From Sphingobacterium daejeonense (GTDB taxonomy: Bacteria > Bacteroidota > Bacteroidia > Sphingobacteriales > Sphingobacteriaceae), in assembly GCF_901472535.1 (NCBI RefSeq), contig NZ_LR590470.1:434001-498000 (forward strand): DNA of 64,000 nucleotides, in the 5' to 3' direction. The notes below the pieces were generated by a model that searched no databases, had not been told where the DNA came from, and saw only the letters and a list, made by a program, of their open reading frames with translations. The position numbers and the translations under genes were made by a program. Below are positions 20,935-29,563 of this stretch, one piece after another. Numbering within the stretch: position 1 is the stretch's first letter; the number at the start of each line of letters is the position of its first letter.

Positions 20935-22000
20935 ATGTATCCAGCAGCTGAAAAGCGTTTTTTACGGATAAACAAGATCACGATTATCGTTCTTTTCTTT
21001 AGTAATAACGGCAGGAGGTATTGTCCGGAGTACAGGTTCAGGAATGGGCTGCCCGGATTGGCCGAAATGTTTTCAACAGAATTATACCGCCAACAGATGT
21101 TTCGCAATTGCCGCAAGGCTATGAACAACATTATGTGGAAGGTAAGAATCAAGAAGAATGAGCGTTTTGCAAAATTGATCGAAGCCTTTGGCTATTCACA
21201 TCTAGCAGACCAAATTCGTCACGATGAAACCATCGTTGAACATGAGGAATTCAATGCCGCAAAAACTTGGACTGAATATATCAATCGTCTAACTGGAGTT
21301 TTAGCCGGTTTCTGTATGCTGTTTACAGCAATATATTCTTTTACTTATTGGAAAAAGAAAAAAAGCCATAGCAATATGGAGCGTTCTTAATCTTATTGTC
21401 GTTGTGATACAAGCCTGGTTAGGGTCAATCGTAGTCTCTACGAATCTTACCCCTTGGGTGATAACCATTCACATGCTATTAGCACTGGTAATTGTTTGTA
21501 TAGCTATTCAAACATATTATTGGGCAATTAAACTGAGAAACAATCAGTTCCTGAAAAATACCGATAGAAGTTTCACGTGGATAACGTTGATATCTCTCGT
21601 AATATTAGTTGTTCAGGTTGTGTTTGGTACAGATGTTCGTGAGATTATCGATCATCTCAATCAACAAGGTGTTCAACGTAGTGAATGGATTGATTCCATT
21701 GGATTACCATATCATACTCACCGAATCCTTGCATACGTTACTTTAGCTCTAGTCGTATTCTTATACTTCAAGCTGAGGTCTTCTGTTCTGGTAAATACTG
21801 TTCAGTTTAAATATGCTAAGATTTCATTGATATTGGTTTGTATTCAAATGTTATCAGGGATTATTTTGGCAAGGTTTCATGTTCCCGCTGTAGCACAAAC
21901 GGTTCACTTGGTTGTAGCAAGCTTATTGGTAGGAGCGCAATATTATCTATTGTTGATCCTAAATAAACCAGAAAGCGGATTAACTCCAAAAGCTGTTTAA
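20935..22000 (+). CDS. ctaA: Heme A synthase (COX15/CtaA), frameshifted
   Basis: A membrane enzyme converting heme O to heme A for the neighbouring aa3 oxidase. About eight membrane segments; His motifs LPYHTHRILAYVTLALVVF and QTVHLVVASLLVGAQYYLL are in the intact 3' half. The 5' half carries four single-base insertions, near 20998-21000, 21078-21087, 21142-21146 and in the A7 run at 21358-21364. With them removed the text reads VITAGGIVRSTGSGMGCPDW, then PPTDVSQLPQGYEQHYVEG, then IKKNERFAKLIEAFG, as expected for CtaA. Reconstructed length is about 353 residues. It is placed directly before ctaB. Confidence 0.88.
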
Positions 22001-22016
22001 GGGAAATATTTTGATT

Positions 22017-22929
22017 ATGAAGGAATTTATTTCAGATTTTAACAAACTTGTCAAGCTGAGGCTTACGCTTACAGTTGTGTTCTCCGCATCGATATCATTT
22101 TTGATAGGTGCAACACAGCAAGGTGATATCATCTGGTTTAATTGGGCGTTATTGACCATCGGAGGGTTTTTTGGTAACCGGAGCAGCAAATGGATTTAAT
22201 GAGATCATCGAACGTGATCTTGATAAATTGATGAAGCGTAACCGAAGACAGACCACTTCCAGCAGGAAGAATGACCACAGGACAAGCTTTAATATTAAGC
22301 GTGTTCATGGGTATTGCAGGAACGTTGATTCTCGTAGAATTGAATTTTATAGCAGGATTACTTTCTGTATTTTCAATCTTCCTATATGCGTTTGTCCTAT
22401 ACTCCATTAAAACAGAAATCTCCAATTGCAGTTTGGGTTGGAGCAATCCCAGGAGCATTGCCACCACTGATCGGATATTATGCCGCTTTCCAATCCGCAG
22501 GATTTGGATTAGCATACGCCGAAGTCAGTGAAGCAGCAGTTGTTATAACTCCGCTAGTATTATTCACCATCCAATTCTTTTGGCAGTTCCCACCATTTTT
22601 GGGCTATTGCTTGGGTAACGGACGAAGATTACAAAAGAGCAGGATTTAGGTTGTTGCCAACGACGAAAACGGATAAATTATCAGCATGGTTTATTTTTAT
22701 CTCATGCGTATTGATGATCCCGGTTGGTTTTCTACCGATGTACTTTGGTATAGGAGGATTGGTCTTCACGCTATTATCGTTAGCTGGAGGATTGTTGTTC
22801 ACCTGGTACGGATTTCAACACTTACAGAAAATGGAAGTAAGTACAGCAAAGAAGATAATGTTTACTTCATTTGCATATTTGCCCCTTACACAATTGGTGT
22901 TGTTGTTTGATTTTATACCTTTTAAATAA
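22017..22929 (+). CDS. ctaB: Protoheme IX farnesyltransferase (heme O synthase), frameshifted
   Basis: A UbiA-type prenyltransferase that makes heme O from protoheme IX, the step before CtaA. Start ATG 22017 (MKEFISDFNKLVKLRLTLTV). The prenyl-diphosphate motif appears as GAANGFNEIIERDLDKLMKR, with the next part TEDRPLPAGRMTTGQALI. Four extra bases break the gene: T6 at 22167-22172, AA at 22240-22241, CC at 22396-22397 and T5 at 22596-22600. Each break rejoins in the expected family sequence (for example FFWQFPPFWAIAWVTDEDYK). Reconstructed length is about 302 residues with about nine membrane segments. Confidence 0.9.
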
Positions 22930-22932
22930 AAA

Positions 22933-23537
22933 ATGGATTTACAGATTGCAATGGATAAGCAAGAGTTGTATAATGAAGAACTACTAAAATCAAGAAAAGC
23001 AAAGAAATTTAATCTTTGGCTTGGGATGATTGGTATGTTCATGATGTTTGCAGCTTTGACGAGTGGATTTATAGTGTATACTGCAAGTGGTGTAGATAAA
23101 GGGATAAAAACTATTTTACCTCAAGTATTCATCTACAGTACAGCAGTGATAGTTTTGAGCAGCATTACCATGCATTTAGCTTATAAAGCGGTAAAATCTG
23201 CCCAATTATCAAAACAGAAAACATTTTTTACTGATTACTATTGTATTAGGTATTGTGTTTTTCTTTTTACAAGTAGAAGCGTGGTCAGTATTGTTCAACA
23301 GAGGGATTACTTTTGTCAACAGCAATGCATCACAATCGTTCATATTACGTATTTACAGGCTTACACTTGGCCCACATCATAGCCGGAGTATTGGTGTTGG
23401 TTAGATGTTATATCGGAGCGTTGAAAAACATTCCCTTGGATAACAACATTTTCCGGATGGAACTTGCCTCTATATTCTGGCATTTTCTAGATCTATTATG
23501 GATATATATTTATGTTTTCTTACTTTTGAATCAATAA
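22933..23537 (+). CDS. Cytochrome c oxidase subunit III (first copy), frameshifted
   Basis: A heme-copper oxidase subunit III protein of about 200 residues with five membrane segments. Recognisable parts are FNLWLGMIGMFMMFAALTSG, FTGLHLAHIIAGVLVLVRCY and MELASIFWHFLDLLWIYIYV, the last typical of subunit III. Two extra T's, in T6 at 23224-23229 and near 23345-23346, shift the frame. The corrected middle reads FFFLQVEAWSVLFNRGI. Start ATG 22933 was chosen; ATG 22951 is also possible. It is one of two adjacent subunit III genes. Confidence 0.88.
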
Positions 23538-23546
23538 CAGTAAACA

Positions 23547-24284
23547 ATGAGTACAACAGTATCGCAATTGGATAAGGTAAAAGAAGGACCTTGGAGCGGA
23601 GGTAAATCACCTTGGAACCTAGAGTATGGTAAAATCATGATGTGGTTTTTCCTAGTATCAGATGCATTTACATTCTCTGCATTCTTGATTTATTATGGTG
23701 CTCAGAAATATGCACAGCCTACTTGGATTGATGCGGATAAAATCTTCCAATCTATCCCTGGTATCGCTGAATCTGGTCAACCACTAGTTTTCGTAGGTAT
23801 CATGACCTTTATTTTGATTATGTCTTCCGTTACGATGGTACTTGCCGTTGAAGCAGGACATCGAAATTCTAAACATGAAGTCGTAAAATGGATGTTATGG
23901 ACAATCTTAGGTGGTTTGATGTTCGTTGGATGTCAAGCAATCGAGTGGAGCCACTTACATCATCAAGGATTTTGGTTTGGTCGTAACCCTGCAACTGGTC
24001 TGACAGATCCAAACGCAATCGTAGAGGCACTTCAACCTTACTTTACTAAAGATATTTCTTATACAGCAGCGCTTCAATTCTCCAATTTGTTCTTTACCAT
24101 TACTGGTTTCCACGGATTCCACGTATCAATTGGTATCCTATTGAACATTATTGTATTGTGCATGACTTTAAATAATACCTTCGAACACAGAGGATCTTAT
24201 TTAATGATTGAAAAAGTTGGTTTGTATTGGCACTTTGTGGATTTAGTGTGGGTATTCGTATTTACATTCTTCTACTTAATCTAA
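23547..24284 (+). CDS. coxC: Cytochrome c oxidase subunit III (second copy)
   Basis: A 245-residue subunit III with seven membrane segments and an intact frame. Motifs are KIMMWFFLVSDAFTFSAFLI, AIEWSHLHHQGFWFGRNPAT, SNLFFTITGFHGFHVSIGIL and LYWHFVDLVWVFVFTFFYLI. Its longer loop and GFHGFHV motif distinguish it from the shorter copy just upstream. The tandem arrangement of two subunit III genes is seen in other Bacteroidota oxidase operons. Confidence 0.92.
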   Translation: MSTTVSQLDKVKEGPWSGGKSPWNLEYGKIMMWFFLVSDAFTFSAFLIYYGAQKYAQPTWIDADKIFQSIPGIAESGQPLVFVGIMTFILIMSSVTMVLAVEAGHRNSKHEVVKWMLWTILGGLMFVGCQAIEWSHLHHQGFWFGRNPATGLTDPNAIVEALQPYFTKDISYTAALQFSNLFFTITGFHGFHVSIGILLNIIVLCMTLNNTFEHRGSYLMIEKVGLYWHFVDLVWVFVFTFFYLI

Positions 24285-24312
24285 TTATTAAGAAATTTTA
24301 AAACTATCGAAC

Positions 24313-24690
24313 ATGAGTAATCACGATCATATAGAAGGCCACGATGCGCACGCGCATGGCGAAGGAATGGATAAAAAACGTATCTGGACCGTATTTTTTA
24401 TTCTATTAGCTTTAACAGCATTAGAGTTCTTAATCGCTTTAGGTTTTGTTCATCACTGGGGAATCATCCAAAAAGGAACAGTATTGAACATCATTTATAT
24501 TATCCTAACGTTAATTAAAGCATATTATATTGTTGCATTCTTTATGCACTTAAAATTTGAAAAATCAGGTTTTATTTTGACCGTAGGGATTGTCTTTATC
24601 TTCATTATCTATTTCATCGTATTGATGATGATAGAAGGTGGACACCTAAACGATTCTTTTACACATCAACCGATTTTTCCTCATAAATAA
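24313..24690 (+). CDS. Cytochrome c oxidase subunit IV family protein
   Basis: A 125-residue small membrane subunit related to CyoD/CtaF. The His-rich N-terminus (HDHIEGHDAHAHGEG) precedes three membrane segments (WTVFFILLALTALEFLIALG, VLNIIYIILTLIKAYYIVAF, and GFILTVGIVFIFIIYFIVLM) with the conserved AYYIVAFFMHLKFE. It acts as a structural part of the oxidase and is located as expected after subunit III. Confidence 0.9.
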   Translation: MSNHDHIEGHDAHAHGEGMDKKRIWTVFFILLALTALEFLIALGFVHHWGIIQKGTVLNIIYIILTLIKAYYIVAFFMHLKFEKSGFILTVGIVFIFIIYFIVLMMIEGGHLNDSFTHQPIFPHK

Positions 24691-24701
24691 ACATATATGA
24701 A

Positions 24702-25461
24702 ATGAGTAAAAATACTCGTTCAAAGAATATATCAAAATTAATAATCCTGGCACTCGTTCTATTTGTGCCAGGTTTTTTATATATACTGGTCAATAAAATG
24801 GGCTCCAATGAGTACCTTAAACTGCCAGTATTCGGCGAAAAGAAGCTGTCTGGTGAAATGAGGCGCGTGATGGGGAGAGAAATCCCCGATACGATATTTC
24901 ATCAATTAAAGCCAGTAGAATTCATCAACTACGACAATAAGCCAGTAACACTTTTGGGAAATGATAGCTCGGTATCGGTAGTACATCTTTTCTATACCAG
25001 AGATCAAGGATTGTCAAAGCAATTGGTTCATGATATGAGCGCAATCGCGACGCGATTTAAAGAAAATCCCAAAGTACAGCTGTTCTCAGTGTCTGTAGAC
25101 CCTCATGATACAGCTGAAGATCTCAAAAAATTCATTGAACCTTACAAAAAAGGGATGAGCTCACATTGGTATGTCGTAAACAAACCCAGTGTCGACATCT
25201 TTGAATTTGCCCGATCTTCCATGTTGATCGAAGCCATGCCTGTTGAAGGGGATAGCACCAAAATTTATCATCAGCAATCAATTTGTATTGTTAGACTCTG
25301 AAAAGAGGATTAGAGGCTTTTATGATATCAGCCTTCGTTCAGAGTTGGATAGATTGGAAGATGAAATTAAAGTACAATTAGTTGAAGAGGTTAGAAATAA
25401 CCCCATTAAAAGTAGAGAGGAAGTTAACAATGGCAATGACCGAAGAAGAAAAAAAATATAA
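24702..25461 (+). CDS. SCO1/SenC-like protein without copper ligands, frameshifted
   Basis: SCO proteins are membrane-anchored thioredoxin-fold copper chaperones for the Cu(A) site. Here a membrane anchor (LIILALVLFVPGFLYILV) precedes the SCO fold (VSVVHLFYTRDQGLSKQLV, FSVSVDPHDTAEDLKKF, VLLDSEKRIRGFYD). The position of the family CxxxC reads D101 and S105 (TRDQGLSK against TxCPxxCP), and the C-terminal His is replaced (FIISNQFVLLD). An extra A at 25260-25263 breaks the frame 3' of the CxxxC region, so the Cys loss is not a frame artefact. About 252 residues; the 3' end overlaps the DUF420 start by 32 bp. Confidence 0.85.
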
Positions 25462-25973
25462 AGGGATTATCTGGACATTATCGATAATTATCCCATTAGC
25501 CGTAGCTGCATTATTTGGAATTAATTTGCCAAAAATGGGATATGATGTAGAACCATTAAGTTTTTTTACCTCCCATTTATGCCACGATCAATGGTTTGAC
25601 AGCAGTTTGTTTAGTTATTGCAGTCTCAGCTATTAAAAGAGGTAATGTTAAATTGCACGAAAACCTGATTAAATTGTGCATGGTCTTCTCTTCTCTATTT
25701 CTGATTATGTATGTGGGATATCACATGACTTCAGAATCAACAAAGTTTGGAGGAGAAGGAGCCATTCGATATGTGTATTATTTCATTCTTGTGACGCATA
25801 TCATTTTATCCATCATTATTATTCCATTCGTATTATTTACTTTTGTTAGAGGGATAGCAGGAGCGTATGAACGCCACAAAAAGTTAGCAAGAATAACTTA
25901 TCCGATGTGGTTATATGTTGCTGTAACAGGAGTGATCGTTTATTTAATGATTTCTCCGTATTACGCTCATTAA
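25430..25973 (+). CDS. DUF420 membrane protein (CtaM-like), frameshifted
   Basis: A small membrane protein of the DUF420 family. The related CtaM is an assembly factor for heme-copper oxidases in Gram-positive bacteria, and the gene context here fits that role. Start ATG 25430 (MAMTEEEKKYKGIIWTLSII). An extra T in a T7 run at 25561-25567 moves the frame. Corrected it reads LSFLPPIYATINGLTAVCLV, then HENLIKLCMVFSSLFLIMYV, YHMTSESTKFGGEGAIRYVY and ARITYPMWLYVAVTGVIVYL. Reconstructed length is about 180 residues with five membrane segments. Confidence 0.88.
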
Positions 25974-25984
25974 TAAATGGAGAT

Positions 25985-26444
25985 ATGAAAAAAGTATGGA
26001 TTTATCAGGCTGATCGTTTTTTCACACAACCTGAACTACAAGAAGCACAAGCAAAATTAGATGCCTTTATCGAGGAATGGACTGCCCATGGAAGTCAATT
26101 GGCAGGAAAAGCTGAGATTAAATACAATCTGTTTTGTGGTATTGACAGTTGATGAAGAGGTTGCTCAAGTCACAGGATGTTCAATAGATAAATCCGTTCG
26201 CATTCTTAAAGAATTGGAAGAACAGCTGAACATAGGTTTGTTCAATCGCACATTAATCTCTTATCGAGATAATGAAAATAACATCCAATTGGTTTCAAGA
26301 GATGTTTTCGAAGCGCTTTGTGAAGAAGGTGAAGTGAATTCGGATACCATTGTATTCAACAACCTAGCCCAAACGGAAGCCGATTATCAAAGCAAATGGG
26401 AAATTCCTTTGAAAGATAGTTGGCATGCAACTGTCTTCAAATAG
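25985..26444 (+). CDS. Conserved Bacteroidota protein of unknown function, frameshifted
   Basis: About 152 residues with no membrane segment or signal. It begins MKKVWIYQADRFFTQPELQE and has FIEEWTAHGSQLAGKAEIKY and the motif TGCSIDKSVRILKELEEQLN. I recall homologues labelled 'ABC transporter ATPase', but there is no Walker A or B motif, so that name is not supported. One extra T at 26132-26135 breaks the frame; corrected text is YNLFVVLTVDEEVAQVTGCS. It is the last gene of the act-cox operon, 11 bp after DUF420. Confidence 0.8.
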
Positions 26445-26464
26445 AGCTGATAAAAATATAAAAA

Positions 26465-26502
26465 CGAATGCCATTCTGTAACAGGATGGCATTCGCTTTT
26501 AT
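26465..26502. terminator. Terminator closing the act-cox operon
   Basis: CGAATGCCAT and ATGGCATTCG form a perfect 10-bp stem with an 11-nt loop, followed by CTTTTATT. It lies between convergent genes and may also serve the DoxX gene on the other strand. Confidence 0.85.
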
Positions 26503-26511
26503 TATAGACGA

Positions 26512-26907
26512 CTATTTTTTATCGATACTTAATTTACCAGGACCCATCACAGCGAAAGCAATATAAACAACCATAAATTCGATTGCATGGGATGCTCCAG
26601 AAAGACCATCTCCTTTCGCTAAGTGGTTTGCGGTTGCAACAAACATCGTAATGGCCAATATTACAGCTGCCGGCCGAGTCCATAATCCTAACATCAATAA
26701 CAATGATCCTACGGTTTCTGCTAATCCAGCTGAAAAACCAAACACTGTAGGCATAAAGTCTATACCAAGATTCTGCATAGATTTTCCAATTGCAGTCCAT
26801 TTTTCCTGACCTCCCATTAATTTTGGTAAACCGTGAAATGCAATCATCGTCAAACCGAATCCAATCCGGATGATCAAAAGTCCTAAGTCAATTTTTGAAT
26901 TTTTCAT
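26512..26907 (-). CDS. DoxX family membrane protein
   Basis: A 131-residue protein with four membrane segments and DoxX features: LGLLIIRIGFGLTMIAFHGL, GFSAGLAETVGSLLLMLGLW, PAAVILAITMFVATANHLAK and IEFMVVYIAFAVMGPGKLSI. DoxX proteins are diverse; some take part in thiosulfate oxidation or redox stress responses, and the role here cannot be assigned. It is a single gene, convergent with the oxidase operon. Confidence 0.88.
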   Translation of the reverse strand: MKNSKIDLGLLIIRIGFGLTMIAFHGLPKLMGGQEKWTAIGKSMQNLGIDFMPTVFGFSAGLAETVGSLLLMLGLWTRPAAVILAITMFVATANHLAKGDGLSGASHAIEFMVVYIAFAVMGPGKLSIDKK

Positions 26908-27067
26908 ATCGTTTTATTAATAAGTTTAGATCAGCGAAAATAGATAATTCCGAAAAAGCAAAAATTACCATACATCAAGATGTGAAAAAAAATACATTTT
27001 TTTTAATTTTTTAAAAGGTTAATTCATGAAAATGTTCTAAGAAATAGCAGAATACTTCAATTTGCGT

Positions 27068-27075
27068 TATCTTTG
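27068..27075 (+). promoter_or_regulatory. Candidate -7 box of metG
   Basis: TATCTTTG fits TAnnTTTG and lies 47 bp before the metG start. A good -33 element was not seen. Confidence 0.35.
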
Positions 27076-27122
27076 TTCTCTAAGCTGAAAAAGCTCAATA
27101 TTTTACATTAATTCTAGATCAA

Positions 27123-29189
27123 TTGGATATATTCAGTAAACAACGTTATACGATTACATCGGCACTTCCGTATGCCAATGGTCCATTACATATAGGTCAC
27201 CTTGCTGGTGCTTATATCCCAGGCGATATCTTCGTGCGATTTTTAAGACTAAACAATAAAGATGTTGTTTATGTATGTGGCTCGGATGAGCATGGAGCAG
27301 CTATCACTATTAAAGCAAAAAAAGAAGGAGTTACTCCCAAAGAAATTATTGATAAATACAATCAACAAATTAAAGATAGTTTTGAGCAATTCGGGATATC
27401 ATTCAATATATATCACCGTACGTCAGAACCTATTCATCATCAACTTTCGCAAGAATTCTTCTTAAATCTTTATGAAAAAGGAGAATTTATCGAACGTTAC
27501 TCCGAGCAATACTATGATGAAGAGTATCATCAATTCCTTGCTGATCGTTATATCGTAGGAACGTGTCCGCATTGCGGAAATGAAGGCGCTTATGGGGATC
27601 AATGTGAAAAATGTGGTACCTCATTAAACCCTACAGACCTAATCAATCCAAAATCAACCCTGAGCGGCAAAGCTCCTGTACTGAAAGAAACCAAACACTG
27701 GTACTTGCCTTTGGACAAATATCAACCTTGGTTGGAAAAATGGTTGATCGAAGGGAAAAAAGATGAATTGAAATCCAATGTATTTGGTCAATGTCAATCT
27801 TGGTTGAAGTCAGGATTGCAACCACGCTCTATGACTAGGGATTTAGATTGGGGAGTAGATGTTCCGTTGGAAGAAGCTGAAGGTAAAAAACTTTATGTAT
27901 GGCTTGATGCCCCAATTGGTTATATCTCCGCAACAAAACAATGGGCAATTGATGAAGGTAAGGATTGGGAACACTATTGGAAACAACAAGCTAATCCTGA
28001 TGACAACTCAACATTGATTCATTTTATTGGCAAGGATAATATCGTATTCCACTGTATTATTTTCCCAGCAATCCTACATGCACACGGAGATTATATTTTA
28101 CCAGAAAATGTCCCAGCGAATGAATTCTTGAACTTAGAAGGTGATAAATTATCAACCTCCAGAAATCACGCTGTTTGGTTGCACGAATATTTGGAAGAAT
28201 TCCCCGGCAAACAAGATGAATTGAGATACATGTTGACTTCAATTCTCCCTGAAACCTCTGACAGTGAGTTCACATGGAAGGATTTCCAAGCTAGAGTAAA
28301 CAATGAATTGGTCGCTATCTTAGGGAACTTTATCAACAGAGTAATGGTGCTTTCTCATAAATATTTCGATGGCAAAGTATTATTGGGTTCTCCATTGACT
28401 GAGTCAGACCAAGAAGTATTGAAAGAATTAGCAACATTTCCGGGTTTGATCCAACAATCATTATCACAGTATAGATTCCGTGAAGCATTAGCACAATTTA
28501 TGAATGCTGCACGTTTAGGAAATAAATACCTAGCCGATGAAGAGCCATGGAAGGTGATCAAGAACGATGAAGAACGAGTAAAAACAGTATTGTTCGTTGC
28601 TAGTCAAATCGTAGCCAACTTAGCCCTAATAGGTCAGCCATTTTTGCCGTTCAGTAGCACTAAGATTTTCGAAATGTTGAATCTATCAGCAAAAAACTGG
28701 GATGAAGCAGGAAAATCAGGTTTATTAGAATCTGGTCATCAGTTGGGCGAAACACAATTGCTATTCGAAAAAGTAACTGATGAACAAGTAGAATTTCAGT
28801 TGGCAAAACTGGCAAATGCAAAAGCTAGCAACGCTTTGGCAGCACCAAAAGCAGCTCAAAAAGCAAATGTCAATTTCGATGAGTTCATGAAAATGGATAT
28901 CCGTGTTGGCCGTATCTTAACAGCGGAGAAAGTTGCCAAAACCAAGAAGTTATTAAAGCTGACCATCGACACCGGAATCGATAAAAGAACCGTAGTCTCA
29001 GGTATCGCAGAATATTTTACCCCAGAAGAAATCGTAGGTAAGCAAGTTTCAATCCTTGTTAATCTTGAACCACGAGAAATTAAAGGCATACAGTCTCAAG
29101 GAATGATCCTAATGGCCGAAGATGCAGATGGAAGACTCGATTTTGTAAGACCATCAACAGATATTTCAGCAGGTAGCATCGTAAGATAG
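27123..29189 (+). CDS. metG: Methionine-tRNA ligase
   Basis: Charges tRNA(Met) with methionine in the cytoplasm. Class I features: HIGH at [12 protein letters not shown] (residues about 20-31), the KMSKS loop as GDKLSTSRN, and a zinc knuckle CPHC...CEKC. An anticodon-binding helical domain follows, with a C-terminal tRNA-binding (EMAP-like) domain starting near [20 protein letters not shown]. 688 residues. The start is a TTG at 27123; no in-frame ATG precedes the conserved [13 protein letters not shown], so a non-ATG start is forced. Intact frame and its own terminator. Confidence 0.96.
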   Translation: MDIFSKQRYTITSALPYANGPLHIGHLAGAYIPGDIFVRFLRLNNKDVVYVCGSDEHGAAITIKAKKEGVTPKEIIDKYNQQIKDSFEQFGISFNIYHRTSEPIHHQLSQEFFLNLYEKGEFIERYSEQYYDEEYHQFLADRYIVGTCPHCGNEGAYGDQCEKCGTSLNPTDLINPKSTLSGKAPVLKETKHWYLPLDKYQPWLEKWLIEGKKDELKSNVFGQCQSWLKSGLQPRSMTRDLDWGVDVPLEEAEGKKLYVWLDAPIGYISATKQWAIDEGKDWEHYWKQQANPDDNSTLIHFIGKDNIVFHCIIFPAILHAHGDYILPENVPANEFLNLEGDKLSTSRNHAVWLHEYLEEFPGKQDELRYMLTSILPETSDSEFTWKDFQARVNNELVAILGNFINRVMVLSHKYFDGKVLLGSPLTESDQEVLKELATFPGLIQQSLSQYRFREALAQFMNAARLGNKYLADEEPWKVIKNDEERVKTVLFVASQIVANLALIGQPFLPFSSTKIFEMLNLSAKNWDEAGKSGLLESGHQLGETQLLFEKVTDEQVEFQLAKLANAKASNALAAPKAAQKANVNFDEFMKMDIRVGRILTAEKVAKTKKLLKLTIDTGIDKRTVVSGIAEYFTPEEIVGKQVSILVNLEPREIKGIQSQGMILMAEDADGRLDFVRPSTDISAGSIVR

Positions 29190-29204
29190 ATTACCTAATC
29201 AACA

Positions 29205-29245
29205 AAAAAAGATTCCCTCCGCAAAAACGGAGGGAATCTTTTTTA
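29205..29245 (+). terminator. Terminator of metG
   Basis: AAAGATTCCCTCCG and CGGAGGGAATCTTT form a perfect stem with a CAAAAA loop and a T-run, 20 bp after the metG stop. Confidence 0.9.
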
Positions 29246-29315
29246 TAATGGCGCTATAATAGTTTCACCCCTACAGGACAATGTCATTAAGTTAAGGGAA
29301 TTTAACAAACATGCC

Positions 29316-29421
29316 ACGCCGATGGCGTTGGTGTTTGTCGCGATTTTCATTTCTATAGATATGGCATGCCTACGGCATTTAAGATATATTTCATGCCTCC
29401 GGCATTTTACCCCGATGGGGT
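29316..29421. repeat. Row of four short 13-bp palindromes
   Basis: ACGCCGATGGCGT (29316-29328), ATGCCTACGGCAT (29366-29378), ATGCCTCCGGCAT (29393-29405) and ACCCCGATGGGGT (29409-29421) share the plan A-N-N-C-C-NNN-G-G-N-N-T with 5-bp arms. They lie in the 340-bp gene-free stretch between metG and brnQ; apart from these and the heptamer array I see nothing coding there. Confidence 0.6.
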
Positions 29422-29500
29422 TAGTTCGCCGTGGCTGGTGTCACAACCTGCCACTGAAAACATTGCAGGACCCACCACTTGCCTTGGACGATTGGGCAAC

Positions 29501-29563
29501 TGTCTACTATCTAATGTCTAATGTCTTATGTCTACTGTCTACTGTCTATCGTCTTCGGTCTAT
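29501..29563. repeat. Heptamer repeat array, 9 units
   Basis: Nine consecutive 7-bp units with consensus TGTCTAN (for example TGTCTAC, TATCTAA, TGTCTTA, CGTCTTC). Its right part encodes the last residues and stop codon of brnQ on the - strand. The same unit occurs at 1216-1243 and 50745-50784. Confidence 0.75.

Noticed and set aside
22167..22172. Programmed ribosomal frameshifting in ctaB and other operon genes
   Set aside because: There are up to four shifts per gene in unrelated genes and in varied runs, without a common slippery motif or downstream structure; sequence error explains this better.
20935..26444. True pseudogenisation of the heme A and oxidase assembly genes
   Set aside because: Every break rejoins perfectly conserved sequence with no missense decay or larger deletions, so the genes are under selection; real decay is unlikely.
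27123..27125. An ATG start for metG further upstream
   Set aside because: No in-frame ATG lies between the candidate promoter and the conserved N-terminus; the TTG is the only reasonable start.
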